Of a stretch of 64,000 nucleotides of DNA, positions 45,540 to 59,203 are shown one piece after another. Position 1 is the first letter of the stretch. Each line of letters starts with the position of its first letter. The stretch covers positions 62,001 through 126,000 of the forward strand of contig JAKSZP010014543.1 in the NCBI GenBank assembly GCA_022478985.1, written 5' to 3'. The stretch comes from Massospora cicadina (lineage: Eukaryota; Entomophthoromycota; Entomophthoromycetes; Entomophthorales; Entomophthoraceae). Under the pieces are notes generated by a model. That model was not told where the DNA came from. It saw only the letters and a list, made by a program, of their open reading frames with translations, and made no database searches. The position numbers and the translations under genes are program-made.

Positions 45540-46265
45540 AGATTATTATTGAGATTTTTATTATATTTTAAAGGCCAAGTCCTTTGAAGGCTAGCAAGTA
45601 TTAGTTGTTGTTGCTTTAGCAATATCTCCTAGTAGACTCATGTCAATAGGTCAATTTTCTTAGTGGAAAGTGATTTTTGCCAAGGCAAATATCAACTAGA
45701 AGGAAGGCGAAAACTCTAGTAAAACTAGGTAAAATTCAGCATATAAAAATCTCTTTGTTGGTTGTACTCCAGGAATATTTATAACTATGATGGAAGTATA
45801 AGATAAAGTTGGGTACGTCAATTTTTGTAATAATTGTCAGGAATGTGGACTATTATGGTGGACACAATCTTTCCTGATTGACATGGTAGATTCAGATTGT
45901 CGCTAAGTGGCCAGATCTTCAGCAGCTACTTTGGCAAATTCAGGAGGGATTTAAGATGTCTTTTTTTCACCCTGGGATTCATCAGTATTGCAATTTTGCT
46001 AGCTTTCATGTTAAAGAAAATCCATTGATCATGTTGCAGATTATCCGGCGTTCAAAGATCAGCTGAACTAGTGTGAATCCCATCATTCCTGACAATGCCG
46101 CCCTCAAGATCTTTCCAAGAGGGACATGGCTTCAGAGAAATCTATCGTAGACTCAATTTACAATAGAGCTAAATTTGATGGAGGCAATTGATTAATTAAG
46201 TCCTTAATGGTAAATAGCTTGATATGGTTGTTGGGACGTGGGAGAGAAACTCCTAACTGGCCTGT
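45540..46265 (-). mobile_element. Element J: truncated - strand element, LTR plus adjacent internal piece
   Basis: 45540-46094 (left limit approximate) resembles the LTRs of G and H, including a shared AAGTCCTTTGA segment, and ends CCTGACA. The minus-strand polypurine tract GATCTTGAGGGCGGCAT follows at 46095-46111, then about 150 bp similar to the corresponding part of H (53312-53510). Similarity stops near 46265, where element F's LTR probably begins. Confidence 0.65.
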
Positions 46266-46649
46266 TTTTGATTCAGGGCCCCAAAGCCCCCAGAAAGATA
46301 GTAGGCCCTAAGGACCTGAGAAAGCTACAATAGAAACTAGTGGTAATAGAAATGATAGTTTTACTTAGGTAAACCCTCAAGGTATTTATCATACTTCAAG
46401 GCTGAAAGTGGGAAAGGAAAGGGACTTCAGGATAGGCAGTTGGTAAGGGCTTAACTATAAGGATTAGTGCTAAATGCCTTGGATAGGTAAATCTTGGAGT
46501 TTGTTGCCTTTTTTAGCACTATTGGTGCCCAACCCAAAAGGGGGAGCCACCACGCATCTTTAACTGCAAATGAGACAAACAAAAGGATTATTGTAAATAA
46601 AAAATCCTAATATAGCCCCTAAAATCAGCTTAGGAAGCCATATCAGAAG

Positions 46650-46921
46650 GTGAGGAAGCTTTGGGGAAACTTATTACAAGGGGATTTTTTTCTTTTAAAA
46701 CTGTGAGAGCCTACCAAGAAATACTTGAGCAAGCCCTAGAGCACTTGACAGTACTCAATACTACAACTTGCTCTATTACTTGATTAATAAAAACCTTATT
46801 ATTGCAAATAAGGTTTTTTTGTGTTGTTTTAATCAAGGCTACTGTCTTAAAACAGTATTTGTGGTTTGTGTGTAAGTAACTTGTGCGGTTGAAATCTGAC
46901 TCTTCTACACTGATTTTAACA
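46650..46921 (+). repeat. Element F 5' LTR (right part)
   Basis: It aligns with 62895-63164, including TTAATAAAAACC, AAATAAGGTTTTTT and the end TTTAACA. Alignment further left is too weak to place the start. Confidence 0.75.
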
Positions 46922-46923
46922 TT

Positions 46924-46940
46924 TGATGCTCACTACAGGG
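46924..46940 (+). other. Element F tRNA primer-binding site
   Basis: TGATGCTCACTACAGGG differs from the primer site of elements 1 and E only at the third base (G to A). Confidence 0.8.
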
Positions 46941-46979
46941 GACCCACACTTTGTATTTCTGTGTGTCATTGCTGTGAGT

Positions 46980-48600
46980 ATGGATTCTGGTCACTTAGTT
47001 GGAGGCTACCCTATGGTAGAGTTAGCGAGACTTCTAGACATTGAAAGGCATGGCCCTGAGGCCTTGCCAAACTGTTCTGACAAGATTAGTCAATTATGAG
47101 AGGAAATAAAGGCTCACGTTGGCCTACTTTAGTATACCATATAGGGTCATAAGTTCCAAATAAAAAACTTGGGACTGCAAGTAAGGTTCTTAGAGAGTGA
47201 GAATATGTCCTTAAGAGTGGACTTCCAGACCACTAACCAAATGATTGTCATTATGTAAAATACGTTGCAGGCGGAATGCTGCTGTTTTTCCAAATTAAAA
47301 ACCAATCTAAGTTGGATATTCGTCAGAATATTTCCTATTGTCATCTGAAACAAGCTGTTCTCCCATTTACTTGCACCAAGGGAGCTTCTGCGCACCCTGT
47401 GATATATCAGTTCACAGGTGCATCCCTTCCCCTCCATGTATTAATAACCTGGAAAGTCAGGAAGAGACATCGCAGGGCCTTAGGCCCTGCAGCCATGAGA
47501 TTCAAAATTATGGTCAAACTTATTATCTACTGAAGGTCAATAAAAAAGCTAATGTGCAAACTATCTTGATCATTTCAAGATTAGTATGACAGAGCATCTG
47601 AGACCACTAAGTTAGCAGTGGTAATGAATTTATTGTACTATGAAAGTCAGGAGTTAGTTATGCTGAAACTAATGAATTCTGGCATGTCAAACCTTAACGC
47701 AAAGGATCTTATCAAAGAGTTCAGTAGAGATGAAAGAATGACAACTTGTAAGATGAAATTCCTTGATATCTTTTTTAAAAAGAGTGAACCCATCTAAGTA
47801 CCCGCTGAATGCTTCTACTTGGAGGCGCAAATACTATCTGGGGATAACGTTTTAAATGATTTTGACACCCAGATCGCTCTTCACCACACTTGTGAAATAT
47901 ATATGGAATTGTATCACGTTATAATACCTGTTCTGAATGATGAGGAAGATATTACCCATATGGTAAATTACTCCTTCATTTCTCTATGTTTTCGCCTAAT
48001 CAAAGTCCATAGGAGCCGCGCAACCAATCTAACTGGGGTATGTCCTGCATTAAGGAATTATCTTGGGCATATGGCCCTCGTTTTGTGAAGCCTAATATTA
48101 TTTAAATCTTTTGGTATCTTTGCAAGAAGTTGGGGCATTATACCAATCATTACCCCAATTCAAATTTTAAGCCTGGGGTTCATTTGGAGAATTTTATGAA
48201 AGAAGTAGATCTGGGATAAGGCAGGGTGGAGTAGAACAAGTATTTGCTACATCCTCTCTTCTAAAAAATTATCAAGTACAAAAAAACTATGTCCCCACCT
48301 TCAATCCAATGGAAGGATGACAATGACGTCTTGCCCCCAGCGTCTCAGCAAGTATAGAGAATGATATGGTAGTTGTGACTGAATGCTCTTAAAGAATTGT
48401 GAAGCTGAGTTGGCTCCATAATAGGAGTGAAGCTGTACAATCAACAGTTAGTATTACAAGAGCTTCCAGTTAACTCCTAAGAGATCCTTCAATTGAATGA
48501 TTTCCAAGTGGCGTTGCCTATATAATTGACGGAATACAGCATCAGTTAGATCTGGAGCTGCAAAGTTTTTATAATTCAAAAAATACCCTTTAAAATTCTT
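46980..48600 (+). pseudogene. Element F gag
   Basis: The first ATG after the primer site (46980) opens a peptide like the start of element B Gag. The core is then scattered over frames to about 48600. No intact zinc knuckle was seen. Identification rests mainly on position between primer site and protease. Confidence 0.6.
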
Positions 48601-48609
48601 AACAATGAA

Positions 48610-49035
48610 TACCGTGGATGCTTTTTTTGATGCACATATAATGATATTTTAATAAATAAGCATAAAGTCTGTGCAATTTTTAACAGTGGGGAACTAGTTA
48701 ATATCATGTCCACTAAACTGGTGAAGTGACTGGGTCTCGCTCCTGACATAGATAATAAGAAAATCTATGATATGGCGGACCCTCAGATCAAAACTTCTGG
48801 AGAAGCATACAGTGCTTTACTACTGCGATTTGGCTCACTGGTATTATCTACTCCTAATAATGTTTTCCCAGATAATTATTATGACTTCCTTATTGATACT
48901 TCATTTTTGAGAACTCTTGGAGTCAAAGCTGATTTTAGGGAGAATACGTTTAAAATACTCAGTAAACCCTTCCATCACTTTATAATTGTAAGGATGAGGC
49001 CCAGGCGCCTTGAACTCAGGGGTTTGTCAACCTAG
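48610..49035 (+). pseudogene. Element F protease
   Basis: The sequence I-F-N-S-G-E-L-V-N-I-M-S at about 48675-48712 aligns with the D-S-G-S/D-T-G-S active site of elements 1 and E; the Asp is replaced by Asn. The second motif is weak (L-I-D-T near 48890). Confidence 0.75.
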
Positions 49036-49439
49036 TATTTAAAAATGGTATATTGTTCATAGTTTATTGGAAGATCCAGGCCTATACATAGAAGTTACTC
49101 AACCAGAATGTGAAGTCAATGGTGTACTCTGTTACATAATTCTTATAATATAACCATTCTTATGGGCCATCAAGTAATAGTTAGAACATAAATTAATCTG
49201 GAAATTCCCAAGGATTATATGGCAAGATATTTGTGCTGTTCTGTCATTATAATTTAAGAACCTGTAGCCATGCCTGAGCTTATACTCCTTGACCATGCCA
49301 AACTTAGGTGTTATTAGCTAACTTGTATGAGTACCTTATTATGTAGAGTGACACCATATTATCATTTTTGTAGAATGTTATAGTTGAAAAAGTCCAGGTT
49401 TTTCTGATTTTAAGCACCTTGATAAATAGGCCTTAGAAA

Positions 49440-50610
49440 CGAGATTGGACAATCCGTTTAAGCAAAGTACATTGGAAAATCCTATTTGGGCTAACTGAGG
49501 ATGATAAGAATCAAACGCTTGCCCTTTTCAACAAGTACAGCGTTATTTTTTCTATAGACGACTGTGATTTGGGTTGTCACACAATTTATTTCATCATATC
49601 AAAACTGTAAATTATCCGTTTATTTGGCTACATATTATTATAAGTTCAAAAGCAGTAGATGAAGTCATTAATATGGAAATTAATAAGCTGGTGCAACACA
49701 GGTTGTTAGTGCCCTCAAAGTAGACTTGGGCCCCCCTGGCGTTGGTCATTAAGAAAAAGAAAGTTTAAAATTCATAGAATAGACTACCTCACGCTTAATA
49801 GTATTACCTAAAAGGTCTCTATTATTTACTGAAAATTGATGAAGCATTAGATTGCTTGGGTAGTGCGCAATTTTTTCAGCCATGGATTTACTTCTGGCTA
49901 CTAGCAGATAGAGCTGCGCAAAGAGGAGCAGAAAAAATGCGCCATTTTCACAGCACAAGGCTTTTACCAATCTATAATAATGATGCAGGGACTGTGCAAC
50001 GCCCCTGTGACTTTTCAGTGGGCTTTGGATAGCAACCTCAGTAATTTAGAATTTTTCTGCGTCCTAGTTCAATTTTAGATACTTTATACGTTTTTTTCAG
50101 AACGTTTACATATCATCTACTACACCTTGAAGTAGTTTTAGGATGGCTTGCTAAGGCTGATCTTAAGATCAATACACATAGTGTATCTTTTTCTGCAAGA
50201 AGCCGGAATACTCAGGGTTTGTCATGATAAAGATGGCTTGCGGCCCCAGCCAGCAGATATTGAAGCAATTTAATGCATGGAGCAACTAAGCAGCAAGTGC
50301 AACAATTAATTTTTTCTTAGATGATTGGTTACTACCACTAGTTTTCAATAAACTGCAGAAAAATAAGTGAGCCACTATTTAAACTCCTCAAGAATGGAGT
50401 AACATTTGAGTGGACTGGGAACTGTCAGATAGCCTGTGATAAACTCAGGATTTTTCTTACCCAAGTGTCACTTCTGATGTACCCTAATTCTGATAAACCG
50501 TTTATTGTTCAAGTGGACGCTTTTCTCACTCGCTATTGTGGCTTTATTGTCTCATTTCTATCCTTACAGAATTGAGCACCTCATGGCTTATTGCATTCAC
50601 AAGTTGGATG
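49440..50610 (+). pseudogene. Element F reverse transcriptase and first part of RNase H
   Basis: RT can be traced by fragments (for example V-P-S-K near 49710 and Q-G-L-C-N-A-P near 49990). The Y-x-D-D box is not intact. RNase H starts near 50500 with V-Q-V-D-A and is cut by element G after the H-x-M-A-Y segment. Confidence 0.75.
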
Positions 50611-51194
50611 TCTGTTTTTATTTTGATAGATATTATGAAGGCCAAGTATTCAGAGGCTACACCCATTAGTCATTAGTAGTCCCAACAAATCGCTTAGGAG
50701 ACTTTCATTAGAGTAATCACTCAATGTACTTATGTCGTCAAGGCATAGCACTGCTCTTTTGAACAGTCAAAAATCTCTAGTATTATATCAGGAAAAAAAT
50801 GAACTTGTAATATAGGTCTTTTATTTAGTATTATCCTAACACTTTAATGGTGCTATGGAAAATAAAGAATAGGTGGGAACAGGAAGATTTTGCCAAAGTT
50901 TATCAGAATAGCTTTGTTAAAGCGATTTCTCCTGAGTGTTTTATTAAGAATGGTTATTTTTTTAATTTGGGATTTGTCAAGGCTAGATATTTTATGGCTA
51001 GTAGTAATTTTTGGTACTTCAGCCCAACAAATTATCAACTAACAGAATGGTATCTGAAAGGCAACAATTTCAGGTCTTTGGCCTGACAGTGCATCAATTA
51101 ATAAACTATCAATTATTTAAATATGAGGCCTAAAAATATAAGCCATTTGGAATCTCAATATTGAGGCTTCCCTTGCATTGGGTAAAGCCTAACA
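50610..51194 (-). repeat. Element G 3' LTR (left copy)
   Basis: Matches 60243-60847 through many shared segments (such as CTAACACTTTAA and GCCAAAGTTTATCAG). On the minus strand it starts TGTTAGGC after the polypurine tract TTGAGGGGCAC (51195-51205). The left limit is approximate. Confidence 0.82.
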
Positions 51195-51205
51195 GTGCCC
51201 CTCAA

Positions 51206-52693
51206 GCCTCAACTGGAGGGACAGTTTCATGGCCTGTGTTGAATGGGGGCAGCCCTAACTTGGCCCGTAGCAAAATAGTTTATCCCATCTTGCTTTGAAA
51301 TTAACAAGATTATTGCTTGTATTGGACTTAAAATTTAAAGTGGGCAGTTTTAATTGAACATGTGGACATAATTAATGACTAAAACATTAGAAGTCAAATT
51401 TAACTCAGTGAGAGGTTTTGAATCATAAAAGAAAATTTATTATCAAGTGATGGGCCTCACAGGGCTAGTTTTAAAGATCAACCACCAGTTCAGTGGCTGG
51501 TGGATTACCAGAAAGAGTTGCCTGTCCATATTGAATAAACCTTTTGGTCCTTCCAATTAGTTGAATCAAGAGGCTTTGATTTTTTTGCAATAGGCGGGAA
51601 GTCTAAAATGTTGTGTAAAAGCCAAATAATAGAAAAAAAGTTCAGAACTAGACAAATTGGCTAAATAGGAATAATTTGGTCTGAGGGGAATTCTGATCAA
51701 CTGGGCCAAGAAACTCCCTGAACTACAGAGAATCTTGTGAGGGGAGGTGAATTGGTTGCAGCGACCCCTATCTCAATTGGTTTAAGCAAATTATTTTGAC
51801 TTCGCTGAGCCATGGTAAGGATATACTGCTCAGACGTAAAGGCCCAATTAACAGTTTTAGCTGTAAGGGCAGTTCTAGAATCTGGCTTGATATAAGATAA
51901 AATGGTGGGAGAGTGCGCTTTGGCCTCCAGGGCACTTGGCTCAGCCAACACAAGGGATTTGTCAAAACTTTTATCTCAGCCAAGGGAAATAAAGGTGGCA
52001 CCAAAACATCTGGATCAGATAACTTGTTAAAGCAACTGTAACTTTTGGCGTCAAGAAACATAGCAGCAAGGCAATCAGCTGGGTTGGCTGCTTCTTTTGG
52101 CCCATCAGGAGGTTCTGGCGCAGCTGCAAAATTAAGGTTGAGGTTTACTTGTGGGGCTTCATTAAATAAAAGTTTGGCACTGGAATAATGAGGCGCATCA
52201 ATGAAGAGGAATAAAATGGGTGATAAAATTTGGTTGGATGTTTCATCAGTGAAACAGCGGGAAACATCAGCGCAGGTAAATGGAAATGATGCCAAGGATT
52301 TTGGGTTAGTTTTATTCCATTATATTGCTAGAAAATTGATGTGCTTTTAAACAGAGGAACGGAAGGGATGCTGAGGCATTTGAGTTGGTTGCTTCTTTTT
52401 TGGCGCCAGAGCAGTGAGGAACACTGTGAACCAAGATGAAAAAAACAATTATATGGTCCACCTGTCCTATTTGGCTAATCCAGGGTTTCCTGCTCAGCCA
52501 AACAATAGACTTGAGGTCTTTAAGGACTTCATCATTGGTAGCCTTTAATTCTTTTATTGTAACAAACCTTAGCGCTTATGACTTATCTCAGGTCCCTTCT
52601 GAGATAGATGAGTTGATTTGGAAGTGCTTTTTACAGAGGTGCTCCAATTATTGTGCTAACAGTATCCTAATTCATTGCACCATAAACCATTTT
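51206..52693 (-). pseudogene. Element G internal region with a 175-residue open frame
   Basis: The minus-strand frame 51768-52295 is open for 175 codons, and a second of 84 codons (51697-51951) overlaps its end in another frame. I recognise no domain; there is a Pro/Ala-rich middle. Position after the primer site suggests a Gag-like or element-specific product, but this is inference. Confidence 0.35.
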
Positions 52694-52698
52694 AATTC

Positions 52699-53312
52699 TT
52701 TTCAAATTTGTTGTTTTCTTTGAAGATCATGACCTTTAAAGTTTACTCAATTAATAATTGAATGTAGCTCTAGCAGAAATCTCTTAGGGTTTCTTTTTCA
52801 TTAAGGCAAGCTAAATGGAAATGCGTCATTGAGGCAATCTTGGTTTGCTTTAAACAGGTAGGATCTTTATATAAAACAGGAAAAATATAGTAATTATAAC
52901 TAGTTGAAACTGAAGGTAACTTTATTGATCATAAATTTAAGAGATATATAATTTTGTGCAAGTAACAGGATCTCTTAGGGTAGACTTTGTGAGAAAATTG
53001 GGATTCAGTCATAGATGGTGATATCTTGATTGGCATCGCGGAATACAAAGGTTTTTGGTGTACTCAGTCCTTCTTGATTGTGCGGCGGTTTCTGTGAACT
53101 CCAACATGAAAAATCTTTGTCAAGTGAATTGGCGCCTTTACCAGTTAAATTGGCAGATTCAGAAAGTATTTGAGATTTGAACACTCTAATAGGAGTAATT
53201 ATCCTAAATAAACTTTATATTTTTTGAGACAGTGGAGCTCCTTTGCTCATGTTGTGAATTAGGTCACGTTTAATTCTCATCCATATCAGCGTGGCTCCCA
53301 TTATTTCCAACA
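52699..53312 (-). repeat. Element H 3' LTR (left copy)
   Basis: Aligns end to end with 59204-59821. On the minus strand it starts TGTTGG after the polypurine tract CTTAAGGGGGCAT (53313-53325). Confidence 0.85.
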
Positions 53313-53325
53313 ATGCCCCCTTAAG

Positions 53326-54600
53326 ATCTTGCCAAGGAGGGACATGCTCAGGAAAATCTGGCATGAACTTAATTCACAATGGAGCCTGATTTGACAGAGG
53401 CAAATGAATAATCCAGTCCTCAACTATAGATCTCTTGGTAAGGCCTGCCATAGTGTGACAAAATTGTGAATACATCCTCTGAGCTGATGATGGTAGAACG
53501 GGAAGAGGTCTCCTAACTGATATTTGGGAAAAACTGGTAAATGGGCATTGCTTTGAGAAGCTTCTCATTTGCATATAGTCCACATGGACTAAGCAGCTAA
53601 AGCTTGTAGCCTGAAAGATTCATTGGATATCCTTTGCATCACAAAATCTGTGGTGTCCAGAATAGAGGTTTATATATGGACTGTACACTTGATGGCTAAT
53701 CGGCTCTCTCCTGTAAAGGACTCAAAAAGGTGACATCTGAATAATTTGATGGTAACTAACGCGGTACACTAGTAAAGCTGCTGGGAGCTATTCATTCCAC
53801 CATGAAGGGCCAGAATATCCAGATTTCAGAGGATGGTGACTAGTGTACTATTTGCTCATTTTACATCCCTATTAGTAGCGGGATGTTAAGGTGCCATAAA
53901 GGAGTGACAGGTGCCCATCAGCGAATTGTGAATAGAGATCACTTGAGAAACAAAGTTGGTACCATTATCTTGAAGTACCTTGGGACTATCGTGGCAAGTG
54001 AAGACCTGTTTTAATAAAAAGGATCTGGTTGCTTCAGAGATCAGCGAGGCAATTGAGATGGCCTCAACTTATTTACTAAAGTTTTCAACCGCTAAAATGA
54101 TATAGCGATGACCATGCATTGCCATAGGCAAGGGGCCAATAACATCAATACTAACCATGACGAATGGGATAGTAAGACCCATAACTTGATGGTGATATTG
54201 GATTTAAAGGCTTCTGGTTAGCGTATGAAAAGCACGTATTGACGCCTTGGATAGTCTCAATCATCCCATCCAACTAACAACGTCCCCTCAGCCACTAGTG
54301 GGTCTTCTTTACTGCGCCATGTCCTACGGTCATATGTGCCTCCAGAGCGGACTCCGTTCTGGTGGATGGTCAGACATACAGCAGCCAAGATGTCCCAAAT
54401 TGCAATAATAGTCCATTTTCAATCTGAGTCTGCTCAGGCATTTTCTTCAATTTCTGTTGGGCCACCAGAGGTTCTTGACTTAATTCCTTAGGTTTTAAAA
54501 TAATTTCATAAAAATTGATCCACTTAAGAAGCATAGAGAGTCATTATGGGTAGCCGGTATGATCTGTCAGTGTTCTGATTTACCATTCCAGCGTGGTGGA
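53326..54600 (-). pseudogene. Element H integrase
   Basis: On the minus strand the first catalytic Asp lies in S-I-D-V-I-G-P near 54150 and the second in a Q-D-N-G-T-N-F context near 53965. A following H-P-A-T-N segment marks the region where the Glu should lie, but the Glu itself is not clear. Stops and frameshifts are frequent. Confidence 0.8.
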
Positions 54601-55800
54601 TTATTAGAATTGTAACTCTGGAGCTTATTTGCCTAGTGGGCCAACCATCCGTTGGGATCTTTCATCTAATTTACCAACATAGGGAAACATGGTCTGTAAC
54701 CGCAGTGAAATAGTTCTCATATAGGAAAGGAAAATTTTTTTATGGCAACAGGACAGCCAGACACTTGCATTCAGTTACGCTGTAATATATTTATGCCTAA
54801 GTCAAAGTCTTACCTGAAATATGCCATGGGGTGACCAGCTTGATTTTCATTTGTTTGGGCCAGAATGACCCCCACTGTCACATTGCTAGCATCAGTAATA
54901 ATAATAAAAGTTTACCAAATTTGGGGGGGTACCAATAAAGGAGTTGTAGCAATAATTTTCCTTAGAAAACAAAGGACTGCTGTTGGAATCTTTCCCATCA
55001 AAACTGAACTTCTTTAAGAAGCAAAATTGGAAGAGCTTTAGCAATTTTGGCAAAGAGAGGGCTAAATTGTCAATAATAACTGGTCATTCTGAGGAAAACC
55101 TGAATATTGTGTAAATTGTTCAATTGAGCCATCTTCCTGATAGCAATCCCTTTGTCAAGTAATGGTAAGATTCCCTCTCAGATAACCTTATGACCAAGGA
55201 ATTCAATTCCAGTTTGGAAAAGAGGGAATTTGAAAGCTTCAACTTTAGTAAAGCAGAGCAAAGATGTTTAAACACTTCCTTCAGATGGGCTAGATTTTGA
55301 TCAAAAGTGTGGGAGAATATGGTTACATCATATAGATAAGCTAATATATGTGACATCTTCAAATCTCGCAGTAGGAAGTCATCACCCTTTAAAATGTGGC
55401 AGGGCATTACATAGACCTTTAGGCATGTGAGTAGGCTCAAATAACCCTTCACTTACTATAAGGGCGCATTTCTATATATCATCCATCACAAAATCAATTT
55501 GCCAATACTTACAGATAAGATCCATTGCTAAGAAAAATGAGATCCAGCTAAGAGTTATAATGAACCACTGATTTGGGGTAGTAGAATTACCTTTTGAGTG
55601 AAGCATTTAGCCATCAGTAATCCATTACCACCTGATGCCCTCCATCCTTTTTTCACACAAGCAGAAACGGTGGGGCCCAGGGACTTTGTGGCAGTTTTAG
55701 AAATAAAGCGTTCAGGAGCTGATTTAGTTCTATACTAACCTGGGATTCTTTGGCACTAGATTTCTGGTAAGGTCAAGCACGGATCAGAGGGGCATCACCT
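54601..55800 (-). pseudogene. Element H reverse transcriptase and RNase H
   Basis: The open frame 55120-55452 (-) contains the RT motif region. The polymerase box reads Y-L-Y-D near 55336, not Y-L-D-D, followed by a K-L-S-N-S-L-F stretch. RNase H follows toward 54600 in fragments. Confidence 0.82.
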
Positions 55801-58800
55801 GTAAGCACACTGTGCTGCACCCCCTTCATAATTTTAAAATATCTTGGCCTGTAGAAAAATTTCAGTGTTCTCTTTAAGCAAAGAATTCGCTTGTCACTGT
55901 TGTTTGGAGGAGAGTTTCACCTGATCTACTTTGACACAAGCTATTGTAGCATTTTTGTCGATTCTTAAGTCACACAAAGTTTTACACTCATGGACAGACT
56001 ATAAATTAATATTTAAGTTAACTAACATATGCAACAGGTCAGTTTTTAGTTATTTGAATCAGTTGATTAGTAAAGTTAGCCATCAAAATAGGTAAAGGAC
56101 CTGGTAATCTGGATCCAGCACCCCATGGCAGATAATAAGTTTTCAAATAATTGGATTAAGATAACCAAAAAATTTCCATTATATGCTCCAGTGATATGGT
56201 AATATGGAGCTTCATGTCCAATAGAATCTGTGATTTCAAAGGTACGGTTATTTGGTTAATTTTATATACATTCATCCCTTTTTAGGACTCTGCACTGGAA
56301 GGTGGCAACTTTGCCTTTGGTTGACCTACTCAGTACTCTAGCCATTTGATGTGGCTTAGTGTTCCAGAAGATAACTCATAGCCTTTCTAATTCCTTTATT
56401 TAGGGTATCCTTTACGACTAGGGAGTTGCAATACCATAAAATAGAAAAATATAAAAAAGTAAACGAGGTGTGCCAACCTTGGGAAAAATATACCAACCAC
56501 GAATTTTTTTATGCCTGTGCTGGTTTTGAACCTGTTTCAATCAAAACCTGACCCAGAGTGGAGCAGGAACCACAACGCTATGCTTTCCACTCATCAAAAT
56601 ATAAAAATATAAGTCCTTATGAATTATTTGGGTATTGAATTTATCTGGCGTTGTGTGCATATGAGAAGGTCAAAATTATCATTCTCTAGCATAATTTCTG
56701 GTGCCTTCATTAACAGAGCTATAAACAAAGCAGCAGGGATGAGTTGGCTCCCAGAGAGAAGGTCTGATGAGTTCTTCTATCCCATAATCTAAAGTGTGGT
56801 TTTGATCTGGAGAGACCTTTATCCATTTCACTAGTTAGGAAAGAAATTACATTAACTGGAGATCTAAGTATCAACTATGCCCAAAGTTTCACTTTATGAG
56901 CAACTACTTAGAGTTGAGTGGCTTCAGTAACAAAATGGGAATCAATTATTTGTTTTTCTGGAGGAGAGTTTTGGAAAGGGCAGATTAAGAAGAAGGTAAA
57001 TCTTTTTCTAAATCAATGAGTCTGGAACATCTAATATGTCAGGCTTAGATAAAATGTAACATTCAGTGCACAGAGAGGCGATAGATTGACAATGAAGCAT
57101 GGCTTTATCAGCAAAGGGTGCCTCAAGACTTAAGCTGACTCCGCTTCTCCTGCCTCATTTGCTTTATCTTCCAACAAGTTTCTTCTTGATGGCCAAAATT
57201 ACACAGTAATAATAAGGGTCCTGACGGGGTTTAGATCTTTTTAAAATCTAACTGCATCAATGTAAGGCTGGCCCCCTTATTAGATATTGTTGCTTTTGGC
57301 TTGGGTAGCTCCATTAAAAATTCTTTAAAATTAAGGATATGATAGTACATCTTTTTGGAATTCTGGAAATGGAGCACCAGATTGGTACTGTGCTGATATG
57401 CTGAGAGGACGGCTGTGATGGCGTCATATAAGTTAATTTAAATAAAGGATGTAAGGGCATGGGCTTCATTATAAGACTGCTTAGCAGCCTTGAAGTCGAT
57501 TTCCTCATTTCTTTAGTAATTCACATAAAATCCTGGATATGGTTAAAAAAGGAGATGTTACTTCCAAATTTTTTAGTAAGGGCATCCTTGATAGCCGTCC
57601 AAGTACTAAAGATTTTAAAGTATGGCATCTGATTTCTTGAGCCTTGCCATCCAGACAGGTTTGAATGTGCTGACATTTCTGATGATCTGTAGCTTGTTCC
57701 ATTGCACCTTCATACACAAAGAGGTAGGGCTGATTGGTTTCAGTACTGGGCATGTACTTCTCTTTAAAGCTGGTTTATGATATCTAACAGTTCAGAGAGA
57801 ACATGTATAGCTGTAGAAGGTGGTCACTTGGAATCAGTAGGTTCCGTGGTACCTATATCAGTATGAGGAATAGCCCTTTTAAATTGTCAGTGAATTCATC
57901 CATATCATCATAGAGAGCAGTGTAACAGTCATTGACATGCGTAAGTGGGATTTTTGTATATAGAAGTTGATGAAGCTTTTTGATCACGGTGGATTGAAGG
58001 GCTAATTGAGTGCATATAGAATCATGTTTTCTTTAAATTGTTTAAAGCTTGAAATTCATCCACTTGAGTTGACGGTTCAATTGGGCCTGGGAGTCAATCA
58101 GGTTTGAACAGATTTTGGCCATTTTTGAATACTTGTTGTACAATGAGATAAAGGTTGGATCCATATTAAGATTATTTCCTTCAATAGTTATCTCTGCTCT
58201 TTAGGCCATTATTAGTAGTTATGAATCAAGAGCTTTAAATTAGGCTTCGTGGTTTTCATCAAAGGAAGGTTCAACAGTGTGTAGGATACAGGAGGCCAGG
58301 GGATAATCAGGACAAGGGGGTTCTAGTTCTCCTTTCTTCCCACTAGGTCCAGTTTTTCCAGGAGGTCATTTTTGAATATCAACTTCCTGAATAGGCGGCA
58401 TAGCGGTTTGTTCAATCAACTACTAAATCCAGGCATCTAAGGTGGCTATTCAGTAATCAGTGGTTTGATGTTTCTTGGAGATTCAGTTGATGAGATTAGA
58501 CAAAGCGTGTTTCACATGTCGGTACAGGTCAGTAGTGCATGGATCATCCGCTATGAAAGTTTACCTTTTAGATATCAAATAGCTCCAGTGTCAATCTGGG
58601 CCAGGTGACATTTAGTTTTATTGATCTCTTGGTGGCTGTACATAAAGCTCTCTTGATTGTATTAACCAAAATTATAAGTAGCTTTATACAATTCAAGAAG
58701 CTAAGCATGAGGTTGATGAGACAGTTCAAGTTGCCATTGGATCTCCAAGTGTTGTACTACAAGTAGCTTCATTTGATGGTGCAACGCGTGGTGAACACAG

Positions 58801-59185
58801 TAATGAAGGTAAGTTTCCATTTTGCTACTTCTACTTCATTGCCAGGAAGTTCAGGTGAGGAATATAGATGTGTCATGCTGCTAGCAATTTGTGCGGAGCA
58901 TCTATAGCTTAATCTCCTACAAGGGGTGGTAGTTTCATACAGTAATGCTGAGACAGTGTCAGTTACATTGGCAGCCTGGATTTGGAAAAGTAAATATTTG
59001 GGGCTGAGATAGTAAGGGTCATGGTCACATTAGATTCAGGTTCTCAAGTGTGAAATAGAGGAGTAGCTTAGATGTTGGTAAGGCCCCATCTGGTCAAACT
59101 CATGTACTCCTCCGTACTGGTAGGGATGTTATTACTAATATTATTTATTCTGAAGTTAGGTCTTCAACAGATAGCCTCAGAAGGA
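55801..59185 (-). pseudogene. Element H gag and protease region
   Basis: The Gag core is seen in minus-strand open stretches 57505-57753 and 57314-57508 (Y-E-G-A-M-E-Q-A-T-D near 57700 parallels element E Gag). The N-terminal region (57900-59100) is coiled-coil-like but full of stops. Protease lies between about 56700 and 57000 with no clear active site. SINE copy 2 interrupts this region. Confidence 0.7.
56455..56595 (-). mobile_element. tRNA-derived SINE, copy 2
   Basis: The reverse complement aligns with SINE copy 1 over about 110 bp, from TTCCTGCT to CCCAAGGT. B-box GGTTCAAAACC is at 56522-56532 on the minus strand. It is flanked by 17-bp direct repeats with one mismatch (56438-56454 and 56596-56612). 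Confidence 0.83.
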
Positions 59186-59202
59186 CCTGGCAAGAAGCAC
59201 CA
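59186..59202 (-). other. Element H tRNA primer-binding site
   Basis: On the minus strand TGGTGCTTCTTGCCAGG lies one base from the LTR end. It differs from the primer site of elements 1, B, E and F. Confidence 0.8.
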
Positions 59203-59203
59203 G

